A stretch of DNA of 64,000 nt from Chryseosolibacter sp036402115 (GCA_036402115.1 DASWTM010000297.1:23717-87716); one strand, 5' to 3'. Shown: positions 1 to 8,807, counted from the stretch's first letter. Notes: a model not told the origin generated them from the letters alone. Made by a program: numbers and translations.

Positions 1-2
1 AA

Positions 3-605
3 GTTGCTGGAAAAAAAATACAGTTTGTGATGCTCGATATGCGCACGTTCCGCGACAAACTTTTAAAATATAACGGAAACCGTCAGGGTCAGAAAGGGTT
101 TGACTACGAATTGGACTATAGCCCATATACTGCCACCGACTCAACCATGCTCGGAGAGCAGCAGTGGGCCTGGTTGCAAGCCAGGCTTAAAGAACCAGCT
201 GACATCCGGATCGTAGGCTCGAGTACTCAGTTCGGAATCACGCATAATGGGTATGAAGCGTGGGCCAATTTTCCGCATGAACAAAGGCGTTTCACCGATT
301 TGATAAAATTAACGCGTGCGAATGGTGTCTTGTTTATCTCTGGTGATGTTCACTATGCTGAGATTTCCAGGCTGAATGTCGATGGACTTTATCCCATCTA
401 TGACGTAACAGCCAGCGGCATTACATCCACTTGGGACTTCGCGACACCCAACGACAACCGCATTGACGGACCTGTGATGGAAAATCACTTTGGACTACTC
501 ACCTTGAGCATCGGTGACGAAACGGAAATTACAATGCAGATCATCGATGTCACCGGCAAGCCGCGAATCAGCCGTACAGTAAAGCTTAGTGAGTTGATGT
601 TTTAA
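3..605 (+). CDS. PhoD-like phosphatase, C-terminal part (cut by window edge)
   Basis: The frame is open to the left edge, reading VAGKKIQFVMLDMRTF, so the true start lies outside the window. The visible 200 residues carry features of the C-terminal half of PhoD/PhoX-type metallophosphatases: LDMRTFRD near the start, a central GDVHYAEIS motif that supplies metal ligands, and a final beta-rich stretch. Such enzymes hydrolyse phosphomonoesters or phosphodiesters outside the cytoplasm with bound metal. The N-terminal half and any signal peptide cannot be seen. The gene ends with TAA, and a repeat-rich spacer follows. The family call is fairly safe; the substrate is not known. Confidence 0.8.
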   Translation, partial: VAGKKIQFVMLDMRTFRDKLLKYNGNRQGQKGFDYELDYSPYTATDSTMLGEQQWAWLQARLKEPADIRIVGSSTQFGITHNGYEAWANFPHEQRRFTDLIKLTRANGVLFISGDVHYAEISRLNVDGLYPIYDVTASGITSTWDFATPNDNRIDGPVMENHFGLLTLSIGDETEITMQIIDVTGKPRISRTVKLSELMF

Positions 606-713
606 ATTACGGCTGCGATTAAAAGGAAATTCACTTACTGCATCGGTGGTAATGAACCCTTAGTGTAGTCCAGTCAACCACACCCAACCCATGTTCTGTC
701 ACCTATTACCCAT

Positions 714-773
714 CCCGATAGCGCTATCGGGACCCATCACCTATACCCATCATCCATCCCGATAGCTATCGGG
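714..773. repeat. Two copies of a CCCGATAGC-type palindrome
   Basis: A perfect 18-base palindrome, CCCGATAGCGCTATCGGG, sits at 714-731 and a 16-base version, CCCGATAGCTATCGGG, at 758-773. Both are followed by the same GACCCATCAC text, so the unit is repeated in tandem with about 27 bases between the palindromes. The surrounding spacer is low complexity and rich in CCCATCACC. No gene was found between 606 and 838. Confidence 0.8.
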
Positions 774-838
774 ACCCATCACCATCACCCATTTCCCTCT
801 TGGCACTAGAATTATCGCTCTGTAGTAAAGTATATTCT

Positions 839-1249
839 ATGAAATCTTTACTATCGGTTCTACTAATTGGAAGCACAGCATTGCTTTTTAACTGCTCGCC
901 AACGATGCGTTCTGCTACGAACCAGAACGACATGAAGGGATGGCATTTTCATATTTGCTCAACAGAGACAGAGGCGTCTCGTGTTTGGTTTGAGGTCAGT
1001 GGCATGGGTGATAACTCGACTTATGTGAGCCATGAAGTAAAATGGCAGCGAGGCCGAGACATGTTTGTGCAGTTGCCGAATGACGTGCGCCATCTCGAAG
1101 ACATCAACTTATCGGTCCGGACCAGCGGTAAACGCAAAGCCCGAATCTGCGTGCTGTATGACGAGTACGTGGTCAAGTCAATTGAAGTTACGGGCACTGA
1201 GACGAACAAACTTAACCGGGATGACAATCGCGACAATTGTCCTTGCTGA
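839..1249 (+). CDS. Small putative lipoprotein of unknown function
   Basis: A 136-residue protein starting at ATG 839. This start gives a classic lipoprotein signal: MKSLLSVLLIGSTALLF followed by the lipobox-like LLFNC, with the cysteine near residue 20. A start 39 bases upstream would put a polar extension in front of the signal and is less likely. The mature part is beta-rich, has no motif I recognise, and ends in DNCPC. It stands alone between a repeat-rich spacer and the NIF3-like gene. It is probably anchored in a cell-envelope membrane. No function is claimed. Confidence 0.65.
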   Translation: MKSLLSVLLIGSTALLFNCSPTMRSATNQNDMKGWHFHICSTETEASRVWFEVSGMGDNSTYVSHEVKWQRGRDMFVQLPNDVRHLEDINLSVRTSGKRKARICVLYDEYVVKSIEVTGTETNKLNRDDNRDNCPC

Positions 1250-1328
1250 CACTTTTAATTAACCTATATAAGCCATAACTTGAGTTTTTTCTAAACCTCC
1301 TGTTATGGCTACTTTTTTCCTAGATGAC

Positions 1329-2198
1329 ATGTCGAGACGGCAGTTTGTGGCTGCGTCTCTTGCTACGCTGAGTATGTTGCCCGGTAGTGCATCAGCTTCC
1401 GTTCAGGCGCGGCCAACAGTGCAAGAACTCATCGATCTTATTTTAAAACAAATCCCTGGTTCGGTTCCCAACACTGTTGACACAATTAAAATAGGTGACC
1501 CTGATCAAACCGTCAGAGGCGTTGTGACAAGCATGTTTCCTACCATAGAGGTGATCCGTAAAACGATTGATTTAAATGCAAACTTTTTAATTGTCCATGA
1601 GCCTAGTTTTTACAATCACACAGATGAGACCACCTGGCTTGAGAATGATGACGTGTATCAGTTTAAAAAACAATTGTTGACGAAAAACAAGATCGCCATA
1701 TGGCGGTTTCACGATTATATCCACAGACATTCACCGGATGGCGTGTTGGAAGGTGTGATTCAGAAGCTTGGATGGAAGAAGTTTCAGGATACATCAAGAC
1801 CTCAGCTGATTACATTTGCTGCACCCAGGTTGTTGCGCGTCATCCTTGCTGATGTAAAGGATGCACTCGGCATCGAGTATGTACGCATCGTGGGCGACAG
1901 CAATGATCAATGTCAGCGCGTATTATTCCTGCCGGGAGCTTCGGGTGGCCGTGCACAAATAGCGCAGATCATGAATGTAAAACCTGACCTGATCTTTTGT
2001 GGCGAAGTCGCTGAGTGGGAAACCAGTGAGTACATCCGGGACGCGCGGGCGATGGGTCTCAAGCGGTCGCTTGTGGTACTAGGCCATGCACAAAGTGAGG
2101 AGCCCGGAATGTCCTGGTTGGTCGATTTTTTGAAAGAAAAAGTCCCTCAGGTCAAAGCAACGCATATTCCCTCGAACAATCCGTTTACATTTCTTTGA
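1329..2198 (+). CDS. NIF3-family (DUF34) metal-binding protein with Tat-like signal
   Basis: About 289 residues. It resembles NIF3/GTP cyclohydrolase I type 2-like proteins, which form hexameric rings with a dinuclear metal site. Clues are the early NFLIVHEPSFYNHTDET segment, where cytoplasmic members usually have HHP, and the late CGEVAEWETSEYIRDA and LVVLGHAQSEEPGM segments matching the family's C-terminal metal loop. Unusually it begins with MSRRQFVAASLATLSM, a twin-arginine-type signal, so it is probably exported. An upstream ATG at 1305 would add MATFFLDD; I prefer 1329 because acidic residues before the RR are unfavourable. It overlaps the next gene by four bases (ATGA), which suggests translational coupling. 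The biochemical role is unknown. Confidence 0.72.
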   Translation: MSRRQFVAASLATLSMLPGSASASVQARPTVQELIDLILKQIPGSVPNTVDTIKIGDPDQTVRGVVTSMFPTIEVIRKTIDLNANFLIVHEPSFYNHTDETTWLENDDVYQFKKQLLTKNKIAIWRFHDYIHRHSPDGVLEGVIQKLGWKKFQDTSRPQLITFAAPRLLRVILADVKDALGIEYVRIVGDSNDQCQRVLFLPGASGGRAQIAQIMNVKPDLIFCGEVAEWETSEYIRDARAMGLKRSLVVLGHAQSEEPGMSWLVDFLKEKVPQVKATHIPSNNPFTFL

Positions 2199-2854
2199 TG
2201 AAGATAGAGTCGTTTAAAATTCTTGTCAGCGAAACCATCGGGTCCGTGTCAGGTGAGACGGTGCTTCCCGAAAACATCAGCGCATTGCTAGTGCTGGCGC
2301 ATGGAGCCGGTGCCGATATGAATCATAAATTCATGAAGAGCCTTGCCAAGGGTCTGGCGGATGTTGGAATCGGCACGCTCCGATTTAATTTTCCATTCAT
2401 GGAGAACAAGAAGGGCAGGCCAGATCCTCCTGCAGTAGCAGAGAAGACGATCGAAGCAGTGATTCTCAAGGCGAAGGAGATGTTCCCAACGACAAGGCTA
2501 CTAGCTGGAGGAAAATCATTTGGTGGCAGGATGACTTCAAACTTGCTAGCAAAGAAACAATTGCCGGTGGAGTCATTGATCTTCTATGGGTTTCCGCTTC
2601 ACGCTCCAGGCAAAGCATCGACAGAACGAGCAGCACATCTTCGTGATGTAAAAGTGCCGATGTTATTTCTTCAAGGTTCAAAAGATACACTAGCAAAACT
2701 TGAATTAATTACTGACGTAACGTCAAACCTTTCGTTGGCAACACTCGTAGTATTCGAAGGTGCAGATCATTCCTTTGCAGTTGGAAAAAAGGATGTGTTG
2801 CCAGAGTTGATTAACCATTCTCATCAATGGATTAGTAAAACAGCTGCTAAGTAA
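2195..2854 (+). CDS. Alpha/beta hydrolase, TEX30/KANL3-like
   Basis: A 219-residue cytoplasmic alpha/beta hydrolase without a signal peptide. The oxyanion-side motif LVLAHGAGADMNH comes first. The nucleophile elbow GGKSFGG has Ser108; the acid is probably Asp164 in QGSKDTL and the base His192 in GADHSF. Order and spacing fit the dienelactone-hydrolase-like/TEX30 group of small hydrolases. It starts inside the stop of the NIF3-like gene (ATGA overlap), so the two are probably made from one mRNA. The substrate cannot be predicted from sequence. Confidence 0.8.
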   Translation: MMKIESFKILVSETIGSVSGETVLPENISALLVLAHGAGADMNHKFMKSLAKGLADVGIGTLRFNFPFMENKKGRPDPPAVAEKTIEAVILKAKEMFPTTRLLAGGKSFGGRMTSNLLAKKQLPVESLIFYGFPLHAPGKASTERAAHLRDVKVPMLFLQGSKDTLAKLELITDVTSNLSLATLVVFEGADHSFAVGKKDVLPELINHSHQWISKTAAK

Positions 2855-3017
2855 CGCCCGCTTCTGGTTAACGTGTCGTTCGTCTACGGCCGTTTCGCTC
2901 GTTGATTCCACTCCTCAGCACCGCAAGCTTTGCGACTGATTGTCTACACTAACTTTTTCAACGCACGGGGCACGGTATTTTTTAAACCGGTGGTGGGAAT
3001 AAAATGGAATTTCACAG

Positions 3018-3341
3018 ATGGAAAGAGGCGAAGAGGAAAAAAAGAGAACTTCCAATCGTGGATTTGCGTCCATGACTCCCGAACAGCAACGTGCGATCGC
3101 AAGAAAAGGTGGGGAAGCAGTAAGCAGGAACCGCGAACATATGGCAGCTATCGGCTCTCGTGGCGGAGAAGCAGTCAGCAAAGATCGGGAACACATGGCG
3201 CGTATCGGTAGAAAAGGAGGAGAGAGAGTAAGCCAGGACCGTGAGCATATGAAGCGCATTGGTCGTAAAGGTGGCGAACGTGGCCGTGGTAACAATCGCA
3301 AGAAAGAAGACCAGGGAGAACAATCAATGAAAGGCGAATAA
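3018..3341 (+). CDS. KGG-repeat stress protein (three repeats)
   Basis: A 107-residue, very hydrophilic protein made of KGG (Con-10/GsiB/YciG-type) repeats. A conserved lead-in, NRGFASMTPEQQRAIARKGG, is followed by units of the type SxxREHMAxIGxKGGE, seen as SRNREHMAAIGSRGGE, SKDREHMARIGRKGGE and SQDREHMKRIGRKGGE. Proteins of this family are small, disordered, and induced by stress or starvation; their exact role is unclear. The next gene, 28 bases downstream, is a shorter paralogue, so the pair probably arose by duplication and is co-transcribed. The tail is charged and low complexity. Confidence 0.85.
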   Translation: MERGEEEKKRTSNRGFASMTPEQQRAIARKGGEAVSRNREHMAAIGSRGGEAVSKDREHMARIGRKGGERVSQDREHMKRIGRKGGERGRGNNRKKEDQGEQSMKGE

Positions 3342-3369
3342 TCTAGAACTTAATACTAACTAAATAGTC

Positions 3370-3642
3370 ATGGAAGGAAGAGGAGAGAATGGAATGAAGC
3401 GCACTGCCAATCGTGGATTTGCATCGATGGACAGAGAGCAACAGAGGGCTATTGCCAGAAAGGGCGGATTAGCAGTAAGTCAGAATCGTCAGCACATGGC
3501 TGAGATTGGTCGTAAAGGTGGTGAAAGCAGTGGTGAAAGCAGAAGCCGTAGAAATACAGCAAATGCTGATCAAGGCATGAACCGCGAAATGAACCGTGAA
3601 CAGAATGTAAATAGTCCTGCTGAATCAGTTCAAGGGGAATAA
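3370..3642 (+). CDS. KGG-repeat stress protein (short paralogue)
   Basis: A 90-residue paralogue of the preceding gene. It shares the lead-in NRGFASMDREQQRAIARKGG and has only one further unit (SQNRQHMAEIGRKGGES). The C-terminal half is a polar tail with two MNRE units. It is expected to be a soluble, disordered stress protein like its neighbour. A long-loop hairpin followed by a T-run lies about 20 bases after the stop, consistent with the end of a two-gene unit. Confidence 0.8.
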   Translation: MEGRGENGMKRTANRGFASMDREQQRAIARKGGLAVSQNRQHMAEIGRKGGESSGESRSRRNTANADQGMNREMNREQNVNSPAESVQGE

Positions 3643-3660
3643 TTACGATTATCAGATAGT

Positions 3661-3731
3661 AAGAGGTTTTATCACCTGAACCCGTGACTTAAAACGCCAC
3701 GAGTGAAGAGTCGGTAGAACCTCTTTTTTTT
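3661..3731 (+). terminator. Possible long-loop terminator after the KGG genes
   Basis: AAGAGGTT (3661-3668) can pair with AACCTCTT (3718-3725), and a run of eight T residues follows directly. The loop of about 49 bases is long for a terminator, so this is tentative. The T-run overlaps the stop codon of the convergent response-regulator gene. Confidence 0.4.
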
Positions 3732-4473
3732 ACCGGTTGAAGGAGTCGAGAAAATCTTTCTTCTTATTCGCAGACACTTCAAGCTCTTTATCATTTTTCA
3801 TCGTCACATATCCACCCTTGCCTTTTGAATAACGAATGACAAACTCAGGATTGATCACATATGATCGATGAATCCTAAGAAAGCCAAAGGTGGTTAATAT
3901 CTCTTCAAAGTATTTTAATGTACGACATATAAGGAGCGGTTTTCCATGCTCAAAATAGAACTTCGTGAAGTTGTCTTCGGCTTCGCAATAGATAATTGAT
4001 TGCACATCTACGATCTCAAAACCTTCAAGCGTAGGAAGCATAATCTTCTGTGAGGTCGTTGGGCCTGCTTTCAGATTGTTGAGAAGTACTTTCGAATGCA
4101 GCGTATAATTTTCGGCTTGTTGTTCGCTTTTGATCTTCTCTACAGCTTTGATCAGCTCGTCAATGTCAATGGGCTTTAATAAGTAATATGCAGCACTCTG
4201 GTTCAGCGCTTGCATGGCATAATGATCGAAGGCCGTCACGAAGATGGTCTCAAACGAATAATCGCGCGCGCGTTCCAGCAAGTCGAAGCCATTCCCGTAA
4301 GGCATTTCAATGTCCAAAAACACAATCTGCGGATCGTGTTCCTTGATGGCGCGCAGACCTGTCTCTACTGATTCGCCAAATCCGCAGACCGTTATGTCGG
4401 GGCAATACTTACTGACATAGTTGGCAAGAATTTCCCGGCTGTCTTTTTCGTCATCGATGATAACTGCCTTCAT
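3730..4473 (-). CDS. LytTR-family response regulator
   Basis: A 247-residue two-component regulator. The receiver domain (about 1-120) has the acidic pair Asp7/Asp8, the phospho-acceptor Asp54 in FLDIEMP, Thr80 and Lys100 in YYLLKPID. A LytTR DNA-binding domain fills about 145-247, with the family signatures IIYCEAEDNFTKFY and FLRIHRSYVINPEFV. Its start overlaps the end of the upstream kinase gene by four bases, so the two form one operon and almost certainly one signalling pair. Targets cannot be inferred; LytTR proteins usually bind paired direct repeats. Confidence 0.93.
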   Translation of the reverse strand: MKAVIIDDEKDSREILANYVSKYCPDITVCGFGESVETGLRAIKEHDPQIVFLDIEMPYGNGFDLLERARDYSFETIFVTAFDHYAMQALNQSAAYYLLKPIDIDELIKAVEKIKSEQQAENYTLHSKVLLNNLKAGPTTSQKIMLPTLEGFEIVDVQSIIYCEAEDNFTKFYFEHGKPLLICRTLKYFEEILTTFGFLRIHRSYVINPEFVIRYSKGKGGYVTMKNDKELEVSANKKKDFLDSFNR

Positions 4474-6434
4474 GCGTGTCCATTTTTTCGTTCAGGAACA
4501 TTGATAATTACCCGCGTCCCTGTTTCTGAGGGGCGATCAACGTCTTCAATTGATACGGTATAACCTGATTTGTATACTTTATTAATGATTGAGAGTCGTT
4601 GCTCGATGTTTTTCAAGCCGGTTGAGTTTTGCTTCTTTTGATTTTCAGTTTTCAATTGTGCAGATCGCTTACGTCCAATACCGTCATCTACAATCTCAAC
4701 TTGTAATCCATCGGATACCTTTCGCATGATGAGCTGAAGATGTCCTTTGGTGTCTTTATATCGCAACCCATGCCATACAGCGTTTTCGATGTAAGGTTGG
4801 ATAAGCATGGGAGGAATTTCAACGGTCTCTGCGTTTACGTTCTCATCGATCGTTATCGTGTAGTCGAACTTGTCGCGAAAACGGTAATGTTCCAGTTTTA
4901 AATATAGAGAGATGATTTCCTGCTCCTTGTGCAGCGGAATAAAGTCTTCCTGCGAGTTCTCCATGACAAGGCGCATCAACCTGGAAAAGTCGGAGAGGAA
5001 CTTATTGGTGGTTCGTTCGTCATTCTTTGCAACGAATTGATTGACCGAGTTCAGGGCGTTGAAAATGAAATGGGGATTCATCTGGCTCCGCAGTGATTTC
5101 AGTGCCAACATCTGATTTGCAATTTTGCTTGCTTGTGCATTTTTGTAAATAAAGTACGAGGTGACTGCAATAATGACAATGATCAACAGAAGTCCATAGA
5201 TGACTAGCTGCTGCCTGAAAACAGTGGCTTGGGCAAGAGTTTCTTCGCTTTGTCCCAATGCGACATCCTTACTAAGTTCCTCGATCTCTCGCTGCTTGCG
5301 GATCAGATCAGCACGCTCGGCTAGCTTCATCTGATTTTGCAGTTCGGCTTTGTTAACGGACTGGCTATACCTTTTGAATGCATTGAGCGCTTTGTCGGTT
5401 CGACCGTTTTTCTCATACAGATTTGCAAGCGACAAAAATGCTTTTGCCTGATCTTTTGGGTTGTTAATGGTATCCGCCATCAACGCGGCCTCTTCCAGTT
5501 CACGAATCGCTTCGGATGTTTCACCTTTTGCCGCAAGCGCCTTGGAAAGACCTACTTTGTCTTTTGTTACTTCGGGAAGATTATTTGACTTCAGGTTGTA
5601 TTCGATGGATTGATTCCGGAGATCAATTTCGTCATCGTACAGTTTTTGATCGTGCAACGCTTCTGCTACTTCTTCCTTGGCAATTTTCAGGTCTTCCACC
5701 TGTGCAGGAGCGGCACTTGGTGCGGAGCTCAAGGTATTCTGTGACGACTGTATGGTCGACTTTGCCATTTCAACCTCATCCGTTTTTGCGTATATCCTTG
5801 CTCGTTGTGACTCCTGACGAATATTGATTGTATCCAGTCCGCGTCCTCTTGGACCGGATGCCCCGCCAGTGTTTGAGATAGCATTTACGGATTTTTCAGC
5901 CTGATCATAATCTTTCAGGAGAAGGTATACTTCCGATTTCCCGAGAAGGGCATTGGAACGCTCCTCCGCGGAAAGGTTCATAGCAAGCAATTCATCGTAT
6001 GCTTTCAACGCTTCTGAATAGTTTCCCAATTTTCGATAACTGTTCGCGAGCCCTGAGATGGTTCGCGTGAACTCCGTTGATGTCTTATGCTTCCTTTTTA
6101 GCTTGTCATAGGCAATATTATAGTTCTGCATCGCCAGCTTCCATTCTTCAATCGACTCGTTGATCTCGCCAAGGACCACATAACACTTTGCTTCATGAAA
6201 CAAGTCTTTTCCCGCAAGACTCAACCCAAGTGCCTCACGAACTTTATCGAGGGCCTTCCCTGGAGCGGAGGTCTTCAGCGCCTCCGCCTCCTGCAGTAGA
6301 ACAGCAGGGCTCTCATTACTGAGCTTCGACTTGTAGTCCTGGTAACGCTCAGATGATTTCTTTTCACCCTGGCTATAACAGAAAAATGCCGCCAGGAAAA
6401 CGAGACCAAATAGAAAAATAGCCTTTTTGAACAT
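4470..6434 (-). CDS. Sensor histidine kinase, LytS/YehU type, with TPR input region
   Basis: A 654-residue membrane kinase. A signal-like hydrophobic segment (FKKAIFLFGLVFLAAFF) is followed by a roughly 350-residue array of TPR-like helices (for example RTISGLANSYRKLGNYSEAL), presumably outside the cytoplasm. A short coiled coil and a transmembrane helix come next, around 408-428. The His_kinase domain has phospho-acceptor His455 in SQMNPHFIFNALNS, and the ATPase part has IENAVWHGLRYK and DDGIGRKRS. TPR-kinase plus LytTR regulator is a common Bacteroidota arrangement. The signal sensed is unknown. Confidence 0.92.
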   Translation of the reverse strand: MFKKAIFLFGLVFLAAFFCYSQGEKKSSERYQDYKSKLSNESPAVLLQEAEALKTSAPGKALDKVREALGLSLAGKDLFHEAKCYVVLGEINESIEEWKLAMQNYNIAYDKLKRKHKTSTEFTRTISGLANSYRKLGNYSEALKAYDELLAMNLSAEERSNALLGKSEVYLLLKDYDQAEKSVNAISNTGGASGPRGRGLDTINIRQESQRARIYAKTDEVEMAKSTIQSSQNTLSSAPSAAPAQVEDLKIAKEEVAEALHDQKLYDDEIDLRNQSIEYNLKSNNLPEVTKDKVGLSKALAAKGETSEAIRELEEAALMADTINNPKDQAKAFLSLANLYEKNGRTDKALNAFKRYSQSVNKAELQNQMKLAERADLIRKQREIEELSKDVALGQSEETLAQATVFRQQLVIYGLLLIIVIIAVTSYFIYKNAQASKIANQMLALKSLRSQMNPHFIFNALNSVNQFVAKNDERTTNKFLSDFSRLMRLVMENSQEDFIPLHKEQEIISLYLKLEHYRFRDKFDYTITIDENVNAETVEIPPMLIQPYIENAVWHGLRYKDTKGHLQLIMRKVSDGLQVEIVDDGIGRKRSAQLKTENQKKQNSTGLKNIEQRLSIINKVYKSGYTVSIEDVDRPSETGTRVIINVPERKNGHA

Positions 6435-6601
6435 GTGAGGGCAATTTACCCATTTTATTTTAACGGGTTTTCGCCCTGAAAGGATAGAAATCCTGGGTCG
6501 CGAGGTCAGCCAGCGATTTCACTCAGTCGCAGGCGATGTTCACTAAGTCTCACAATCATTTACAGATTCTTACCGTGAATATTGTCAAAAAACAAACTGA
6601 C

Positions 6602-7747
6602 ATGAAAACCATAAAAATCACCATGAAAAGGTTTTGGGTATCGCTGATCATACTTTCAACTTTTGCCGTTACAACTGCCGGAGCAACGGAAGAGAAAACC
6701 GGTGAAGAACAAAGCATTATGCTTGCACTACTCCTCGACACTAGTAATAGCATGGATGGCCTCATCGATCAGGCAAAATCTCAGCTTTGGAAGATCGTGA
6801 ATGAACTGGCCGGGGCCAAATGCAAAGACGGAAAACGTCCCTCCATAAAAATCGCGTTGTACGAATACGGTAATGATGGACTTCCTTCATCCGAAGGCTA
6901 CGTTCGCCAGGTGAGTGGCTTAACGAGCGATTTGGATCTGATATCTGAAAAGCTTTTTTCGCTTACAACCAATGGGGGAAGTGAGTATTGTGGATACGTC
7001 ATCCGAACTTCGCTAAAACAATTGGATTGGTCAGAGTCAAAAGCTGATCTCAAGATGATCTTCATTGCCGGCAACGAGCCCTTCACACAAGGTCCTATTC
7101 CTTATCAGCTTGCCTGTGAGCTTGCAAGGGAAAAAGATGTGGTTGTCAATTCGATCTTTTGCGGTGCATTTAATGAAGGAGTCGAAACGTCATGGAAGCG
7201 TGGAGCAGATCTCACTGGTGGAAGCTACATGAGCATCGAACAGGACAGACGCACCGTTTTCGTTCCATCACCTTATGATGACAGAATCGATGCATTGAAC
7301 AGCCAATTGAATGATACCTATGTTTATTATGGTAGATCCGGAGCCTACAAAAAGCAACAGCAAGAAACTCAGGACAGCAATGCCGCACGCTACGGTAGTT
7401 CGAACAAAGCTGAACGTGCCATCTCCAAAAGTACACACGCCTACAAGAGTTCATCGTGGGATCTTGTAGATGCTGCGAAAGACAATGAGAAAGTGGTAGG
7501 AGAGGCCGAAGCCGAATACTTGCCCGAAGAAATGAAGCGCATGTCGGTGGAACAACGCAAGGCCTATGTGAAGCAGAAATCTTCCGAACGCGAACGCATT
7601 CAGAAAGAAATCCAAACCCTCAGCGAAAAAAGGAGAGTATACCTCGCGGAAAAAAGTGCAGCCTCAGGGCAAGAGTCAATGCTCGATGCCTCCATGATCA
7701 AAGCCATCAAAGAAAAAGCAAAAACCAAAGAACTGCGCTGGAATTAA
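6602..7747 (+). CDS. Secreted von Willebrand factor A domain protein
   Basis: A 381-residue protein starting at ATG 6602, which gives a clean Sec signal ending near AGA-TEE. The vWA domain follows at once: MIDAS motif DTSNS (Asp46, Ser48, Ser50), then IKIALYEYGND and LKMIFIAGNEPF. The C-terminal third (about 290-381) is rich in charged residues and probably coiled coil (EMKRMSVEQRKAYVKQKS). A metal-dependent adhesion or protein-interaction role outside the cytoplasm is likely. Another in-frame ATG at 6536 would bury the signal behind 22 residues and is disfavoured. It is monocistronic, with repeat-rich DNA downstream. Confidence 0.8.
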   Translation: MKTIKITMKRFWVSLIILSTFAVTTAGATEEKTGEEQSIMLALLLDTSNSMDGLIDQAKSQLWKIVNELAGAKCKDGKRPSIKIALYEYGNDGLPSSEGYVRQVSGLTSDLDLISEKLFSLTTNGGSEYCGYVIRTSLKQLDWSESKADLKMIFIAGNEPFTQGPIPYQLACELAREKDVVVNSIFCGAFNEGVETSWKRGADLTGGSYMSIEQDRRTVFVPSPYDDRIDALNSQLNDTYVYYGRSGAYKKQQQETQDSNAARYGSSNKAERAISKSTHAYKSSSWDLVDAAKDNEKVVGEAEAEYLPEEMKRMSVEQRKAYVKQKSSERERIQKEIQTLSEKRRVYLAEKSAASGQESMLDASMIKAIKEKAKTKELRWN

Positions 7748-7852
7748 AGGTCACTGGTCATTAGGCATTAGTCATTAGGAACTGGTTGGAAAGGGATGCA
7801 AATGAGGGACGGAATTCAACCAGTCTCTATTATTTCAGGGACGAAAGTATGA

Positions 7853-8222
7853 GGCTTTAGCCGACTCTCTCGTGTCAAGCAACCCCCGGCTTAAGCCGGG
7901 GGTTATAATCGGTTCGGTGCTCGGTAATCGGCTAAAGCCGAGTTCGAGCGTATGTACTTCCTGCGACTCACTTTGATCAATGGTTAGCGAGCCATTTCTC
8001 TATGGTCGCGACTCAGGAACTTTAAAATGCGGGGACACATCGACAGGAAACTTTACCCAGTCAGCGTCAGGTCCCGATGTCCGGCTTTAGGCGCCTTTCT
8101 CTTCGTCAAGTAACCCCCGGCTTAAGCCGGGGGTTACAATCGGTGCGGTGCTCCCTAATCGGCTAAAGCAGAGATGGTGCGTATGTACTTCGTGCACCGC
8201 GTTTTAATCAATGAGTAGCGAG
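7853..8222. repeat. Two copies of a 140-bp nested inverted-repeat element
   Basis: Copy 1 is at about 7853-7990 and copy 2 at about 8083-8222. In copy 1 an outer inverted repeat, GGCTTTAGCCGA (7853-7864) with TCGGCTAAAGCC (7928-7939), encloses a perfect 24-base inner palindrome (7881-7904). Copy 2 keeps the inner palindrome (8111-8136), but its outer arms have decayed. The text downstream (GTATGTACTTC, then ATCAATG and TAGCGAG) is also shared. This occupies most of the 560-base spacer 7748-8308. The rest holds a CATTAGGCATTAGTCATTAG run (7755-7776) and a CTCCTCCGCGTCTCAGCGCC low-complexity stretch. Confidence 0.85.
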
Positions 8223-8308
8223 TCACCCAAAATATCCTCTGCGCTCCTCCGCGTCTCAGCGCCTTTGCGGTAAATGCATTTGGTACTGCATTTGTAATGA
8301 TACCTCAC

Positions 8309-8752
8309 ATGAAGAAATTAAGTATTGGTTTACTGCTGCTTTGCTGTACGCTGCTATGGGCACAAAGTAAGCTCGACATCAAGGAAATCGAGTTCAGTAA
8401 GATCGCTCGCGGCTATGAAGAACATGTACGCGTGAATCCTGACAGTGTCCATGTGCTGATCCATGATGTGCGTGGTGAGAAGCCGGCCACTAACTTCTCG
8501 CGAAAACTCGAAAAGGAAGAGTGGGTGAAATTGATGGACATTGCCAAATCAATTAAAGTAAGCGAAATCGAAAGCTTGCCTTCACCAACGATGAAGCGCG
8601 CTTCCGATGCCGCGATGCATGGGACGTTAACGTTGACAACAGGCAAAGACAAATCATATTCACATGGCTTTGATGACGAGAATCCGCACGATTCATTAAA
8701 ACCATTGCTGCAAGCCGTCCGCGAGATCAGCGGAAGAAAGGAAACAAAATAA
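8309..8752 (+). CDS. Small secreted protein of unknown function
   Basis: About 147 residues. A Sec signal, MKKLSIGLLLLCCTLLWAQS, begins at ATG 8309. The ATG at 8297 would add only MIPH. A promoter-like pair, TTG (8265-8267) and TGCATTTG (8287-8294), separated by exactly 19 bases, would start transcription around 8300 and therefore favours the later ATG. The mature part has a mix of helix and strand and no recognised motif; SYSHGFDDENPHDSLKPLL near the end may be a conserved patch. No function is assigned. Confidence 0.6.
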   Translation: MKKLSIGLLLLCCTLLWAQSKLDIKEIEFSKIARGYEEHVRVNPDSVHVLIHDVRGEKPATNFSRKLEKEEWVKLMDIAKSIKVSEIESLPSPTMKRASDAAMHGTLTLTTGKDKSYSHGFDDENPHDSLKPLLQAVREISGRKETK

Positions 8753-8780
8753 GAAAGGCCATACTCTCGTATAGCCTTTC
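8753..8780. terminator. Hairpin between convergent genes
   Basis: GAAAGGCCATA (8753-8763) pairs with TATAGCCTTTC (8770-8780), with one mismatch. It lies directly after the stop of the small secreted protein and beyond the stop of the convergent GH57 gene. On the minus strand a T-rich tail follows, so it best suits termination of the GH57 unit and may serve both. Confidence 0.6.
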
Positions 8781-8807
8781 CGTTGGTTTAGGGTTTGGGC
8801 CCCTTGG

